Origin: a bacterium
GTDB lineage: Bacteria > Patescibacteriota > Gracilibacteria > Peribacterales > Peribacteraceae
NCBI GenBank assembly: GCA_029558515.1
Contig: JAKQEM010000042.1
Coordinates: 62,001-126,000 of the forward strand
Direction: 5' to 3'
Length of the DNA: 64,000 nt
In this document: one piece after another, positions 50,618-59,247 of the stretch
How the letters are laid out: every line of letters begins with the position of its first letter
How positions within the stretch are numbered: the first letter of the stretch is position 1
The notes under the pieces: model-generated
What the model was told of the DNA's origin: nothing
Databases searched by the model: none
The model's input: the letters and a program-made list of their open reading frames with translations, nothing else
Made by a program: the position numbers and the translations under genes

Positions 50618-50635
50618 TTTAATGCGGATTTAATG
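50618..50635. promoter_or_regulatory. Direct repeat TTTAATG-N4-TTTAATG, response-regulator site
   Basis: Two identical heptamers with 11-bp periodicity between the divergent response-regulator and efflux operons, about 9 bp upstream of a weak -10 (TATGTT 50645-50650). This is typical PhoB/OmpR-type operator architecture. Confidence 0.7.
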
Positions 50636-50673
50636 TGAGCATTCTATGTTGGACACATCTTTCTTATCATTTT

Positions 50674-50994
50674 ATGAAAACATTGCATGCGTTCTCTTTT
50701 CTCTTGGGGGTAGGTTCCGGTCTTCTGGTGATGGCGGTTGTATGGGGCGTCATGCATATCATGGATCCCGGCGTGCAAGCATTGCCCGAAGACACAGTTA
50801 CTCGGCAAGGAGGATTTCCTGCGCGGCGTTTCGGATCCGGCGGCTTGAATGTTCCTGCGATGGCGGAACGTTTGGGGATGACACAAGAGGAGTTGCAGAA
50901 CGCGCTGGACGAAGGCAAAACCATGCGTGAGCTCATCATCGAGAGGGAGCATGTCATGCGTGGAGCATCCGGATCTTCTCTGGAGCAGCAATGA
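50674..50994 (+). CDS. Small membrane-anchored protein of the efflux operon
   Basis: 106 residues from ATG 50674. One N-terminal transmembrane helix (FSFLLGVGSGLLVMAVVWGVM), an exported linker, and a C-terminal helix motif MAERLGMTQEELQNALDEGKTMRELI, the same motif (LGMTQEEFxxALxxGKT) as in the Met/Gly-rich protein at 47998-48627. Both genes carry the same upstream repeat, so they probably work together under the two-component system. Its stop overlaps the adaptor's ATG. Confidence 0.7.
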   Translation: MKTLHAFSFLLGVGSGLLVMAVVWGVMHIMDPGVQALPEDTVTRQGGFPARRFGSGGLNVPAMAERLGMTQEELQNALDEGKTMRELIIEREHVMRGASGSSLEQQ

Positions 50995-53003
50995 ACATGC
51001 AAGCGACTGTTTATCATCGGGTGCGACACGTTGCTTCACGCATCGTGTGGCGCAGTTATGCGTTGGGGTGTGTCGTCGGATTGTTTACGGGCATCGGGTA
51101 TGTGTTTTTCTTTCGGAATGAAAGCGCCGTTGATACGGCCATATCGTACAGCACGGTCACGCGCGGGACGATTGTGACAACCGTGAAAGCAACCGGCAAC
51201 GTCGCGTTCGCCAATGAACAGCAATTGCGGTTCAATCAAAAAGGAAAAGTGACGAACGTCGCTGTCCGGGCGGGAGATCGCGTGAAGAAAGGTCAGTTGA
51301 TTGCGCAGCTCGACACATCCGCCATCCAAGCGGATATCCGGCAGGCGCAGCTCTCGCTCCATGCGACGTCGCTCCAACTGCAGCAATTGCAGGGCAGCAA
51401 GGAAAAGGCTTTGTTGGATGCGGAGAATGCGTTGCGTGAATCCGAACGACAGTTTGCGAACGCCCGGAATGCGTTGGAAGTGGCACGGAGCAAACTCCCC
51501 TCGGATGTGGCGAGTGCGAAGCGTGCGGTGCAGGAGCGGGAAGCGGCCGTTGCGCAGGCACAAGCGGCACTCGTGCAAGCGCAAGTGACCACGCTGCAGG
51601 ATCTTGGATCGACGGCGCAGTCCATTCTGACGCGCAGTGAAGATTTGCTGGATACGCTCTACGCCATACTGGTGCAGCGGCCGGATGCGCAGCGGGGCAG
51701 CGAAACGGGCATGATCGAGATCTTTTATCGTCTGTACAATGATTATGGACTCAAAAATGAAACGGAGCGCGCGTACGGCGAAGCCAACCGGGCGGTGGAA
51801 GAGATGCGGCATACGTACGGCGGCACGCTTTCAACCGTGCGGGAGACGGAGGTACTGGCATCGGCGATCGACGATGCGCGTACCGTGGCGCACGGCCTGT
51901 CTGTATTGGCCGATGCGATGTATCGTTTGGTGCAGGGAGCCGTCGATGATTCTGTGGATTTCACGTTGCAGGACATCGCCGCGATCAAGCAGACCATCAT
52001 TGCGGCGCGAACGACGACTGCCGGACTCATGACGGAAGCGGAGAATGCGCAGGCGAGTCTTACGGGCGGGGAGGACGGTGTGACCAGCATCGTGATTCAG
52101 CAGAAGCGTGATGCGCTCGCATCCGCACACAATGCGCTCCTTGCAGCGCAGGAACACCTGAATGTTCTCCAAACACAGACACCGGGGGATTTGCAACAAC
52201 AGGAGGACGCTCTCATGCGAGTACAGGAGGATTTTCAATCCAAACAACTTGCGCGTAAGCAGACTGAGTCGAATGCCGATGTGGATGTGCGCTTGCGTCA
52301 GAACGACATTGCGCAGAAGGCAACCTCGTTGCTAAAGACGCAGACCATTTTGGAGGAGTACCGATTGATCGCTCCGTTTGACGGCGTGATCCGCAGGCTC
52401 GATTACCAAGTGGGCGATAATCTGCTTGATTCCGGAGAAGAAAAATTCGTGGTGCTGGAGAATCCTGAAACACTCATTGTCACCATTCTGCTTGACCAAG
52501 TGGACATCGTTCGCGTGCGCAAAGAAATGGCGGCGCAAGTCGAATTCGATGCGTTGCCGACGTTGCCTTTGCAGGGGGTGATTGATGACATCGATTCCAC
52601 ACCCGTGGAGACATCGGGAGTGGTGTCCTATGAAGTGTCCATTCGTTTGCCGACACCCGCGGATCTCACCATTCTGTCCGGCATGACGGCGACCGTGCAG
52701 ATCGAGACGGCGCGACGGGAGAACGTGCTAGTCGTCCCCAATCTTGCATTGCTCCGCAGGAACGATCGGACGATTGTCCGTATGGCGGACGGGAGCACTC
52801 TCGTCGTGGAGACGGGTGCGACGGACGGACGCGTGACGGAAGTCGTATCCGGTTTACGGGAAGGAGACAGCGTACTGTCGATGAATATCGACAGTAGTCC
52901 AACGACGGAGACGAACATGAACGGTGCGGCACAGATGTTGCGCATGGGCGGAGCAGGCGGGCCGCCGGGCGGAAGAGAGTTTCGAGGGACGGTCGGACGG
53001 TAA
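50991..53003 (+). CDS. MacA/HlyD-like efflux adaptor (membrane fusion protein)
   Basis: 670 residues, long for a MacA-type adaptor (about 370-400). N-terminal membrane anchor (YALGCVVGLFTGIGYVFFF), a first lipoyl half (GKVTNVAVRAGDRVKKGQLIAQLD), a very long alpha-helical/coiled-coil insertion (about 105-450), a second lipoyl half (LIAPFDGVIRRLDYQVGDNLLDSG), a beta-barrel and a membrane-proximal part, ending in a Met/Gly-rich tail. The long hairpin should span a wide envelope distance. It forms an ATP-driven exporter with the next two genes. Confidence 0.88.
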   Translation: MNMQATVYHRVRHVASRIVWRSYALGCVVGLFTGIGYVFFFRNESAVDTAISYSTVTRGTIVTTVKATGNVAFANEQQLRFNQKGKVTNVAVRAGDRVKKGQLIAQLDTSAIQADIRQAQLSLHATSLQLQQLQGSKEKALLDAENALRESERQFANARNALEVARSKLPSDVASAKRAVQEREAAVAQAQAALVQAQVTTLQDLGSTAQSILTRSEDLLDTLYAILVQRPDAQRGSETGMIEIFYRLYNDYGLKNETERAYGEANRAVEEMRHTYGGTLSTVRETEVLASAIDDARTVAHGLSVLADAMYRLVQGAVDDSVDFTLQDIAAIKQTIIAARTTTAGLMTEAENAQASLTGGEDGVTSIVIQQKRDALASAHNALLAAQEHLNVLQTQTPGDLQQQEDALMRVQEDFQSKQLARKQTESNADVDVRLRQNDIAQKATSLLKTQTILEEYRLIAPFDGVIRRLDYQVGDNLLDSGEEKFVVLENPETLIVTILLDQVDIVRVRKEMAAQVEFDALPTLPLQGVIDDIDSTPVETSGVVSYEVSIRLPTPADLTILSGMTATVQIETARRENVLVVPNLALLRRNDRTIVRMADGSTLVVETGATDGRVTEVVSGLREGDSVLSMNIDSSPTTETNMNGAAQMLRMGGAGGPPGGREFRGTVGR

Positions 53004-53017
53004 TTTTCCTTATTGCC

Positions 53018-53686
53018 ATGATTCACATGCGGAATATTACGAAGGCTTATCCCTCCGGATCGGAGCGTCTGATCGTCCTGAAAGGCGTCTCCATCCACAT
53101 TGTAGTTGGTGAGTTTGTCGCGATCACGGGGCCATCGGGTTCGGGGAAATCCACTCTCATGAATATCATCGGTCTGCTGGATACGCCTTCGGAAGGATCC
53201 TACGTGCTTGCTCATCAGGAAGTGAGCAGTTTGAACGAGAATGCACAGGCTGACGTGCGCAGCAGGCGGATAGGGTTTGTGTTTCAGTCCTTCAATTTGC
53301 TCCCGCGTATGGATGCATTGCGACAGGTCATGCAGCCCTTGCTGTACCAAGGAGTGCATCGGAAGGAAGCGCACATCCGGGCGCGGGAAGCGCTCATGGC
53401 CGTGGGACTTGCAGAGCGCATGGACCATAAGCCGAGCGAACTCTCCGGCGGACAGCAGCAGCGCGTTGCCATCGCGAGAGCATTGGTCACTGATCCCGAC
53501 ATTATTCTTGCGGATGAACCCACGGGTGCGCTCGATACCAAAACGGGGCAGGAAGTCATGGAGATCCTGACCGCGCTCAATGAAGAGGGAAAAACCATTG
53601 TCATGGTCACGCATGAGCCGAAAGTTGCGATGTGTGCCCATCGCACGATTCATATTCAAGACGGTCGTATCCAAGCATCCCTATGA
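53018..53686 (+). CDS. ABC transporter ATPase, MacB/LolD type
   Basis: 222 residues. Walker A GPSGSGKS at 38-45, Q-loop [10 protein letters not shown], signature [15 protein letters not shown], Walker [13 protein letters not shown] and His switch VTHE. GLLDxPxxG and the NLLPR Q-loop are typical of the MacB/LolD/FtsE group, which energises extraction or efflux across the envelope. Its stop overlaps the permease ATG by 4 bp. Confidence 0.95.
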   Translation: MIHMRNITKAYPSGSERLIVLKGVSIHIVVGEFVAITGPSGSGKSTLMNIIGLLDTPSEGSYVLAHQEVSSLNENAQADVRSRRIGFVFQSFNLLPRMDALRQVMQPLLYQGVHRKEAHIRAREALMAVGLAERMDHKPSELSGGQQQRVAIARALVTDPDIILADEPTGALDTKTGQEVMEILTALNEEGKTIVMVTHEPKVAMCAHRTIHIQDGRIQASL

Positions 53687-54906
53687 ATATTGTCGAGAAT
53701 ATCAGAAATGCATTCGAAGCGATCAACGGCAACAAGCTGCGATCATCGCTGACCATGCTCGGCATCATCATCGGTGTGCTGTCCGTGGTGCTGATGATTG
53801 CCATCGGGCAGGGCGCACAACGGAGCGTGACGGAACGTCTGTCGACTCTCGGGACGAATCTTCTGACCGTATCACCGGGCAGCCCCACTCAAACAAATGT
53901 GCGCTTCGCCGGAGGCGGACAGGGGAGCACGGGGCTCCCGGCGGAAGATGTCGCAGCCATTCGAGCATATGTGACCGGATTGAATGGCATTTCACCCGAA
54001 CTCTCCGGTCGTATGCAGGCAATCGTCGGTTCCTTGAATATGAATGCATCGATGCAAGGCGTGACGCCTGACTATCTCACGGTCCGGAATGCCGCGCTTG
54101 CGTTCGGTACGTTCGTCACGGATGAGCACATCAGGACAATGGAGAAAGTTGCCGTCTTGGGATCGCAAGTCGTTTCGACGCTGTTCCCCGATGATCCGAG
54201 TCCTCTTGGTCGCGACATACGCATCCAAAATCACATATTCACCGTGATCGGGGTCATGCAAGCCAAAGGGCAATCGGGATTTCTGAATCTCGATGACACG
54301 ATCTTCATTCCGCTGTCCACCATGCAGACGCGTATCATCGGGCAGCAAACGGTGGGTACCATTGGCATATCCGTAGAGCACCAGGAGGACATGGCCGAAA
54401 AACAGAGGGAAATAACGGCCGTTCTTCTCAATGAACATGGGATTACCGATACTGCGGATCAGGATTTTATGGTACAAAATCAAGCGGATGCCGTGGAAAC
54501 ACTCAATGAAGTCACGGGTATATTCACACTCTTACTCGGTGGTATTGCGGCTATTTCTCTCCTCGTCGGGGGCATCGGAGTGATGAATATCATGTTGGTA
54601 TCCGTCACGGAACGGACCAGAGAAATCGGCATACGCAAAGCAATCGGCGCGAAGAAGAGAGATATTCTTCTGCAGTTTCTCGTGGAATCGATCGTACTGA
54701 GTCTCATGGGCGGGTCCATCGGCATCCTGTTGAGCGTCGGCGCATCCCTCCTCGTGCAAACCTACGCGTCACTCGACGCGAGAATTACTCTTTCTCCCGT
54801 GGTGTTGGCGTTTCTGTTTTCTCTGGGCATCGGCGTCTTCTTCGGGATGTTGCCTGCATACAAAGCGGCGAAACTGCGTCCGATAGAAGCGTTGCGCTAC
54901 GAATGA
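53683..54906 (+). CDS. ABC transporter permease, MacB type
   Basis: 407 residues from ATG 53683. MacB topology: one N-terminal helix (LRSSLTMLGIIIGVLSVVLMIAIG), a large extracytoplasmic domain of about 230 residues (MacB_PCD) and three C-terminal helices (FTLLLGGIAAISLLVGGIGVMNIMLVSVTERTREIGIRKAIGA is the FtsX signature, given here in part). Substrate unknown; macrolides, peptides or lipoproteins are known for relatives. Last gene of the operon. Confidence 0.94.
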   Translation: MNIVENIRNAFEAINGNKLRSSLTMLGIIIGVLSVVLMIAIGQGAQRSVTERLSTLGTNLLTVSPGSPTQTNVRFAGGGQGSTGLPAEDVAAIRAYVTGLNGISPELSGRMQAIVGSLNMNASMQGVTPDYLTVRNAALAFGTFVTDEHIRTMEKVAVLGSQVVSTLFPDDPSPLGRDIRIQNHIFTVIGVMQAKGQSGFLNLDDTIFIPLSTMQTRIIGQQTVGTIGISVEHQEDMAEKQREITAVLLNEHGITDTADQDFMVQNQADAVETLNEVTGIFTLLLGGIAAISLLVGGIGVMNIMLVSVTERTREIGIRKAIGAKKRDILLQFLVESIVLSLMGGSIGILLSVGASLLVQTYASLDARITLSPVVLAFLFSLGIGVFFGMLPAYKAAKLRPIEALRYE

Positions 54907-55058
54907 GCGGAAATGTGGCTGCCTTCCGGACGTACACGCTCTTGCCCAATCCTTTCAAACCGTACTGAAGGTGCAGAGGTCCGGAACGCAGTCGGCAGTT
55001 CATGACGGCGCGCTGCGAAAGATGTGACAGAAACACCGCCGTTTCTTCCGGTCCGCGC

Positions 55059-55322
55059 TCAGACGTTCGTTTTGCCTTTTCCCTGCAGCCATTCCCGATA
55101 CTCCGTAGCGGTCATCAGCAGGAAGACGGCGGGGAGAATGCCGAGCGTATTGAAAACGAGCAGTGCGATGAACCACGGGAGTTTGTTCATTCTGGCCGCC
55201 CGCCACATACCCCAGCCCTTCAGTGCCACATCGACCATTGCCAGGACGACGAGTATGCCGATCATGCCGCTCATCCGGTCCTGCATCCATCCGAGATTGC
55301 CATATTGGATAAAGTTCATCAT
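55059..55322 (-). CDS. DUF5652-type small membrane protein
   Basis: 87 residues from ATG 55322 or 86 from 55319. Two transmembrane helices (IGILVVLAMVDVALKGWGMW and WFIALLVFNTLGILPAVFLL) around WRAARMNKLPWFIAL, the pattern I associate with DUF5652 proteins, which are frequent in Patescibacteria. Function unknown. Confidence 0.7.
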   Translation of the reverse strand: MMNFIQYGNLGWMQDRMSGMIGILVVLAMVDVALKGWGMWRAARMNKLPWFIALLVFNTLGILPAVFLLMTATEYREWLQGKGKTNV

Positions 55323-55377
55323 GACCGGAGCATACGCCAATTTGCTCCTTTTTGGCAAGAATCCGCCGTGCGAGACA

Positions 55378-55405
55378 TTGCCGAACTATAAAATATCTGT
55401 ACAAT
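55378..55405 (+). promoter_or_regulatory. Putative typA promoter
   Basis: TTGCCG (55378-55383), 16-bp spacer, TACAAT (55400-55405), about 45 bp upstream of the first MKIRNIAI start. Confidence 0.5.
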
Positions 55406-55452
55406 CTGCGAACTTCTCGGAGGATCCCGTTGATTGCTCCGCTGAGACAGGT

Positions 55453-55524
55453 ATGAAGATTCGCAATATCGCCATTACCCTTCGACAAGCTCAGGGTGAT
55501 TCCATTCCCCTCATGATCAGTTGA
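55453..55524 (+). CDS. 23-codon leader frame duplicating the TypA N-terminus
   Basis: ATG 55453 opens MKIRNIAI, the expected TypA start, but after eight residues it runs into a REP-like palindrome and stops at TGA 55522-55524. The actual TypA frame restarts at TTG 55521 with the same eight residues, so stop and start overlap as TTGA. It may act as a translationally coupled leader or be a scar of an insertion. Confidence 0.5.
   Translation: MKIRNIAITLRQAQGDSIPLMIS
55478..55496. repeat. REP-like palindrome CCCTTCGACAAGCTCAGGG
   Basis: 19-bp imperfect palindrome of a kind seen dispersed in many environmental bacterial genomes. Here it sits between the two copies of the TypA start. Confidence 0.65.
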
Positions 55525-57320
55525 AAATTCGGAACATTGCAATCATCGCGCACGTCGATCACGGAAAGACGACCCTCGTCGATGCGCTCTTGAAGCAGGG
55601 CGGGGCGTTTGCGGCGCACGAACAGACGGGGGAATTGATGATGGACAGCAATGCGCAGGAGCGTGAGCGCGGCATCACCATCTACGCCAAGAATACGTCC
55701 ATCGTCTACGAAGACTGCAAGATCAACATCGTCGATACGCCGGGTCACGCGGATTTCGGATCCGAGGTGGAGCGCATTCTGCGAACGGTCGACTGCGTGC
55801 TCCTCCTGGTGGATGCGCAGGAAGGACCGATGCCGCAGACAAAATTCGTGCTGAAGAAATCGCTGGAACTGGGACTGAGGCCCATCGTCATCATCAATAA
55901 GATCGACAAGCCGGCCGCCCGCCCCATGCAAGTGGTCGATGAAGTGTTCGATCTCTTCGTCGCGCTCAATGCCACGCACGATCAACTCGATTTTCCGTAT
56001 CTCTTCGCCATTGCGAGAGAGGGGATCGCGAAGCGCGCCATCGAGGATCGCTCGGAGGATCTGACGCCGCTTTTCGAAACCATCATGCGGCACGTCCCGC
56101 AGGCGGATCACAATTTGCAGGCGCCCTTTCGTATGCAGCCAAGCGCCCTGGGGTACGATAATTTTTTGGGAAGACTTGCGATCGGCCGCGTGTACGAGGG
56201 CATTGCACGACCGGGGGACAAGGTCTTCGTGAAGACGCAAGAAGGTGCCGTGCGTCAGGGGAAAATCACCAAAGTGTTCGTGTCCAAAGGATTGCACCGG
56301 GTGGAGGTGACGGAGGCTGATGCGGGCGATATCGTTACTCTTGCGGGCATCCCCGATATTTACGTCGGCGAAACGATTACCACCGATGAGAACGCCGAGT
56401 TGCTGCCGGCCATTCGCATCGATCCGCCGACCATTTCCATGACGTTCCTGGTCAACAATTCTCCCTTTGCGGGCAAGGAGGGCAAACTTGTCACCACCCG
56501 CCACATCAAGGCGCGTTTGGAGAAAGAGCAGGAGACGAACGTCGGACTGCAGGTGGAGGAAATACCCGGCACCGATTCCTACAAGGTATCCGGTCGCGGG
56601 GAACTGCATCTTTCGGTTTTGATCGAAGACATGCGCCGTGAGGGATTCGAACTGCAAGTGTCCCGTCCCGAAGTGATCATGCGTGAAGAGAACGGCGTGC
56701 AGGTGGAGCCGATGGAGCACGTTATCATCGATGTCCCCGAGGAATTTTCCGGAACCGTCATCGAGATGTTGGCCGGACGGAAGGGGGAGATGTTGGACAT
56801 GAAGACGCATGAAGGGCATGCGCGCATCGAGTACAAGGTGCCGACGCGCGGACTGCTTGGTTTTCGCGGTGATTTCATCATCGAGACGCGCGGAGAGGGA
56901 ATTCTCACGCACTCGTTCCTCTGTTACGAATCGCACAAAGGTCCTTTGGCAGATCGCGGTCGCGGGTCCATCGTCTCCATGGAGAACGGCACGGCGGTGG
57001 CGTATGCGCTGTGGACATTGCAGGAGCGCGGGCGGCTCTTCATTACTCCGCAGACCAAGGTGTACGCCGGTATGATCATCGGGGAGAGCGCCAAGAGCGA
57101 GGAGATGGCGGTGAATCCCACCAAGGAGAAGAAACTGACCAATACGCGTTCGTCCGGCAGTGATGAAGCGATCAATTTGGTGCCCGTGAAGCCGATGTCT
57201 TTGGAGCAGGCACTCGAATACATCGAGGATGATGAGCTCGTCGAAGTGACGCCGAAGAGCATCCGCCTGCGCAAGAAGTTCTTGGATGAAACCGAGCGGA
57301 AGAGAGCGGCGAAGAAGTAA
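55521..57320 (+). CDS. typA: TypA/BipA ribosome-associated GTPase
   Basis: 599 residues, normal length. Translational GTPase of the EF-G-like group that binds the 70S ribosome and helps ribosome assembly under stress. G1 AHVDHGKT (10-17), G2 RGITI, G3 DTPGHADF, G4 NKIDKP, then the beta-barrel, the III/V domains (GRGELHLSVLIEDMRREGFE in part) and the BipA-specific C-terminus (LTNTRSSGSDEA). The open frame starts with TTG 55521 because a REP-like insert separates it from the upstream ATG; see the leader entry. Confidence 0.97.
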   Translation: MKIRNIAIIAHVDHGKTTLVDALLKQGGAFAAHEQTGELMMDSNAQERERGITIYAKNTSIVYEDCKINIVDTPGHADFGSEVERILRTVDCVLLLVDAQEGPMPQTKFVLKKSLELGLRPIVIINKIDKPAARPMQVVDEVFDLFVALNATHDQLDFPYLFAIAREGIAKRAIEDRSEDLTPLFETIMRHVPQADHNLQAPFRMQPSALGYDNFLGRLAIGRVYEGIARPGDKVFVKTQEGAVRQGKITKVFVSKGLHRVEVTEADAGDIVTLAGIPDIYVGETITTDENAELLPAIRIDPPTISMTFLVNNSPFAGKEGKLVTTRHIKARLEKEQETNVGLQVEEIPGTDSYKVSGRGELHLSVLIEDMRREGFELQVSRPEVIMREENGVQVEPMEHVIIDVPEEFSGTVIEMLAGRKGEMLDMKTHEGHARIEYKVPTRGLLGFRGDFIIETRGEGILTHSFLCYESHKGPLADRGRGSIVSMENGTAVAYALWTLQERGRLFITPQTKVYAGMIIGESAKSEEMAVNPTKEKKLTNTRSSGSDEAINLVPVKPMSLEQALEYIEDDELVEVTPKSIRLRKKFLDETERKRAAKK

Positions 57321-57452
57321 TGAAGAATAACAGAATAACGGAGTAAAGAATAACAGGGATGAGTATTGAATTGTGGGATATGAATTTTGAATTTCGGATC
57401 GCTCACAAAGTATGTACCCAAAATTCATAATTCAATATTCAAAATTCAATCA

Positions 57453-59168
57453 TCAATACACTTCCCGCAAGTAGCATTCCTCGCAATAGACGATCTCCGG
57501 CCTGTCCGGCGCATACGCCGTTTCGATCTCCTTCCCGCACTTCATGCACTCTCGTTTCCACAACTGTCGGGGGGTGCGTTTCTTCATCCGTCCCCTGTGT
57601 CGCTGTTCGAAGCATGTTTGCGGCAGGGGAATGCCCATGTCCCGGTAGAACTTGAGTTCATGCGCCGTGATGCGAAAGGGTTTGCCCGTCACCGCGCACG
57701 TCACCGCCCATTGAGTGATCTCATCGGGGACGTCGGCAATGGAATCGGGAAGCTGCAGTGCGGAAACTATCTTGTCCACCTTCGGCGCTTCGTTGTGCTC
57801 CTCTCTCCACTTCCATCCCAATGATCGGACTTCCGTTTCCCGCATCGGGAAATACTCCTGCGCGACCGTTTCGTTGTACCCGTACGGTGACAATTGCACA
57901 GGGAAGAATTCGCCGTACTCTCCGTGCCGTTGCATGTGCTCGATCAGCTTTGGCACCAACTGCTCGTACTCCTCCTTCGTGTACTGCTTATTGAGAATGC
58001 AATACTCCTTGTGCTGTAGCCCGATGCATCCGAAGAGGTTGGCAGAGCCATTGAGACAGTAGCGGCAGTACAGGAGGTTGTTGACATTCCCCCAACAGGA
58101 CTCCGAGAACAGGACGTTGTAGAAATTCTCGCCCGTCAGGTGATTCTCCAGCCCCAGCTCCCCGGAGATGCCCCATCCATAGCAGTCATAGCAGTTCTTG
58201 CTCTGGTGCATCCACACGCAGTACTTGCAGTCTTCGTCATCGGTGACATCAAAGGACTCAGAGACGTTGCGGCACCCTCTCATGTGATCGCCGGAGACGT
58301 TTTCATTGCTGAATCCGACCATCGATTTGTGAGGAAGAGAAAATGCCAATGCTTCCAGTGCCGATCGTGCCGATGCAAATGCGGAACGACTTGTGAGGAT
58401 TGCATTCCATTCCCTCTCGAATTCGTCCTTCGTGCATGGCTTGTTGCCGATGTGGTAGGACTTATTGACAAGGTTCACGCAGCCGATGCAATGCTGGCAT
58501 CCCTGGCAACTCTCGAGGAACAGCGAGTCACTGCAGTTTCTGCAGTAGATCGACCAGAACAGCCGAGTGCAACTGTTGCAGTCCGTACATTCGTAACACG
58601 ACTCGGAGTCGAAGGTGAAGAAGCAGTCGACCGCACGATGATTGCGGTGTAGGTACGTGCCGTAGTAGCAGTCCTCGTTGTCGTTACTGGCAAAGATTAG
58701 ATAGCAATTCTTATTGCGGGCAGAGAGGTTCGTGTATTCGCTGTTCTCGTTCTGCGTGCGAATGTTGAATGAAGGCAGTGGCGCTGAGAGATGGAGATCA
58801 TTCCACTGGTCGAAGAACGGGCGGTTCCAGTCGATGTCCCGTCCGTACATCAAAGGATCCCAGACGTCGGAATTCCAAACGTCGGAGTCGTAGACGATGA
58901 ACGGCTTGTCGGAGGAGTAGATGGAGAGGATCGGCTTCTTGCTGTAATCGCACGTGCGGCGGTAGAGCGTCATTTCATTGCGCCAGGCGAGGCGTCGTTG
59001 TCTGCGACAGGCGGGGCAGTGCGTCGGCGGGGGGATCATCTGTCGCTCGCCACCGATGAGCGGGGAAACAAGTGCATAGAACTGCAGATCTTCGGTCGGG
59101 ATTTCGAATGCTTGCCGGCAGTGGGAACAGACTTTTTGGTCTTCTCCTTGGCGAAGGTTGGTAGGCAT
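57453..59168 (-). CDS. Cysteine-rich multi-zinc-ribbon protein, paralog A
   Basis: 571 residues with about 40 Cys. An N-terminal zinc ribbon (VCSHCRQAF...HCPACRRQRR) is followed by RNEMTLYRRTCDYSKKPILSIY (in part) and a central array where Cys recur every few residues (CYECTDCNSC, CRNCSDSLFLESCQGCQHCIGC). QYTKEEYEQLVPKLIEHM and EYGEFFPVQLSPYGYNE follow, with a C-terminal treble-clef-like module CMKCGKEI...YCEECYLREVY. It is a paralog of the two genes further right. Function unknown. The regular Cys ladder suggests a metal-stabilised or solenoid fold. It is divergent from a TrmB-like regulator with a palindromic operator between them. Confidence 0.8.
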   Translation of the reverse strand: MPTNLRQGEDQKVCSHCRQAFEIPTEDLQFYALVSPLIGGERQMIPPPTHCPACRRQRRLAWRNEMTLYRRTCDYSKKPILSIYSSDKPFIVYDSDVWNSDVWDPLMYGRDIDWNRPFFDQWNDLHLSAPLPSFNIRTQNENSEYTNLSARNKNCYLIFASNDNEDCYYGTYLHRNHRAVDCFFTFDSESCYECTDCNSCTRLFWSIYCRNCSDSLFLESCQGCQHCIGCVNLVNKSYHIGNKPCTKDEFEREWNAILTSRSAFASARSALEALAFSLPHKSMVGFSNENVSGDHMRGCRNVSESFDVTDDEDCKYCVWMHQSKNCYDCYGWGISGELGLENHLTGENFYNVLFSESCWGNVNNLLYCRYCLNGSANLFGCIGLQHKEYCILNKQYTKEEYEQLVPKLIEHMQRHGEYGEFFPVQLSPYGYNETVAQEYFPMRETEVRSLGWKWREEHNEAPKVDKIVSALQLPDSIADVPDEITQWAVTCAVTGKPFRITAHELKFYRDMGIPLPQTCFEQRHRGRMKKRTPRQLWKRECMKCGKEIETAYAPDRPEIVYCEECYLREVY

Positions 59169-59206
59169 GGTTCTATTGTCTTTGTTTAAAGATTAGTTGG
59201 CAATAT

Positions 59207-59231
59207 ACTTTCACACAATATATGTGAAAGT
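59207..59231. promoter_or_regulatory. Palindromic operator ACTTTCACA-N7-TGTGAAAGT
   Basis: Perfect 9-bp inverted repeat with an AT-rich 7-bp centre in the 79-bp space between paralog A and the TrmB-like gene. ATATACT -10-like hexamers overlap both sides. Probably the site through which the regulator controls itself and paralog A. Confidence 0.7.
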
Positions 59232-59247
59232 GTGATATACTGAATAC

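Noticed and set aside
52628-53674. 348-codon minus-strand frame opposite the adaptor and ABC genes
   Set aside because: Crosses two well-supported genes and has no own signal.
55491-57428. 645-codon minus-strand frame opposite typA
   Set aside because: Antisense shadow of a highly conserved gene; His/Arg/Leu-rich translation without any recognisable motif.
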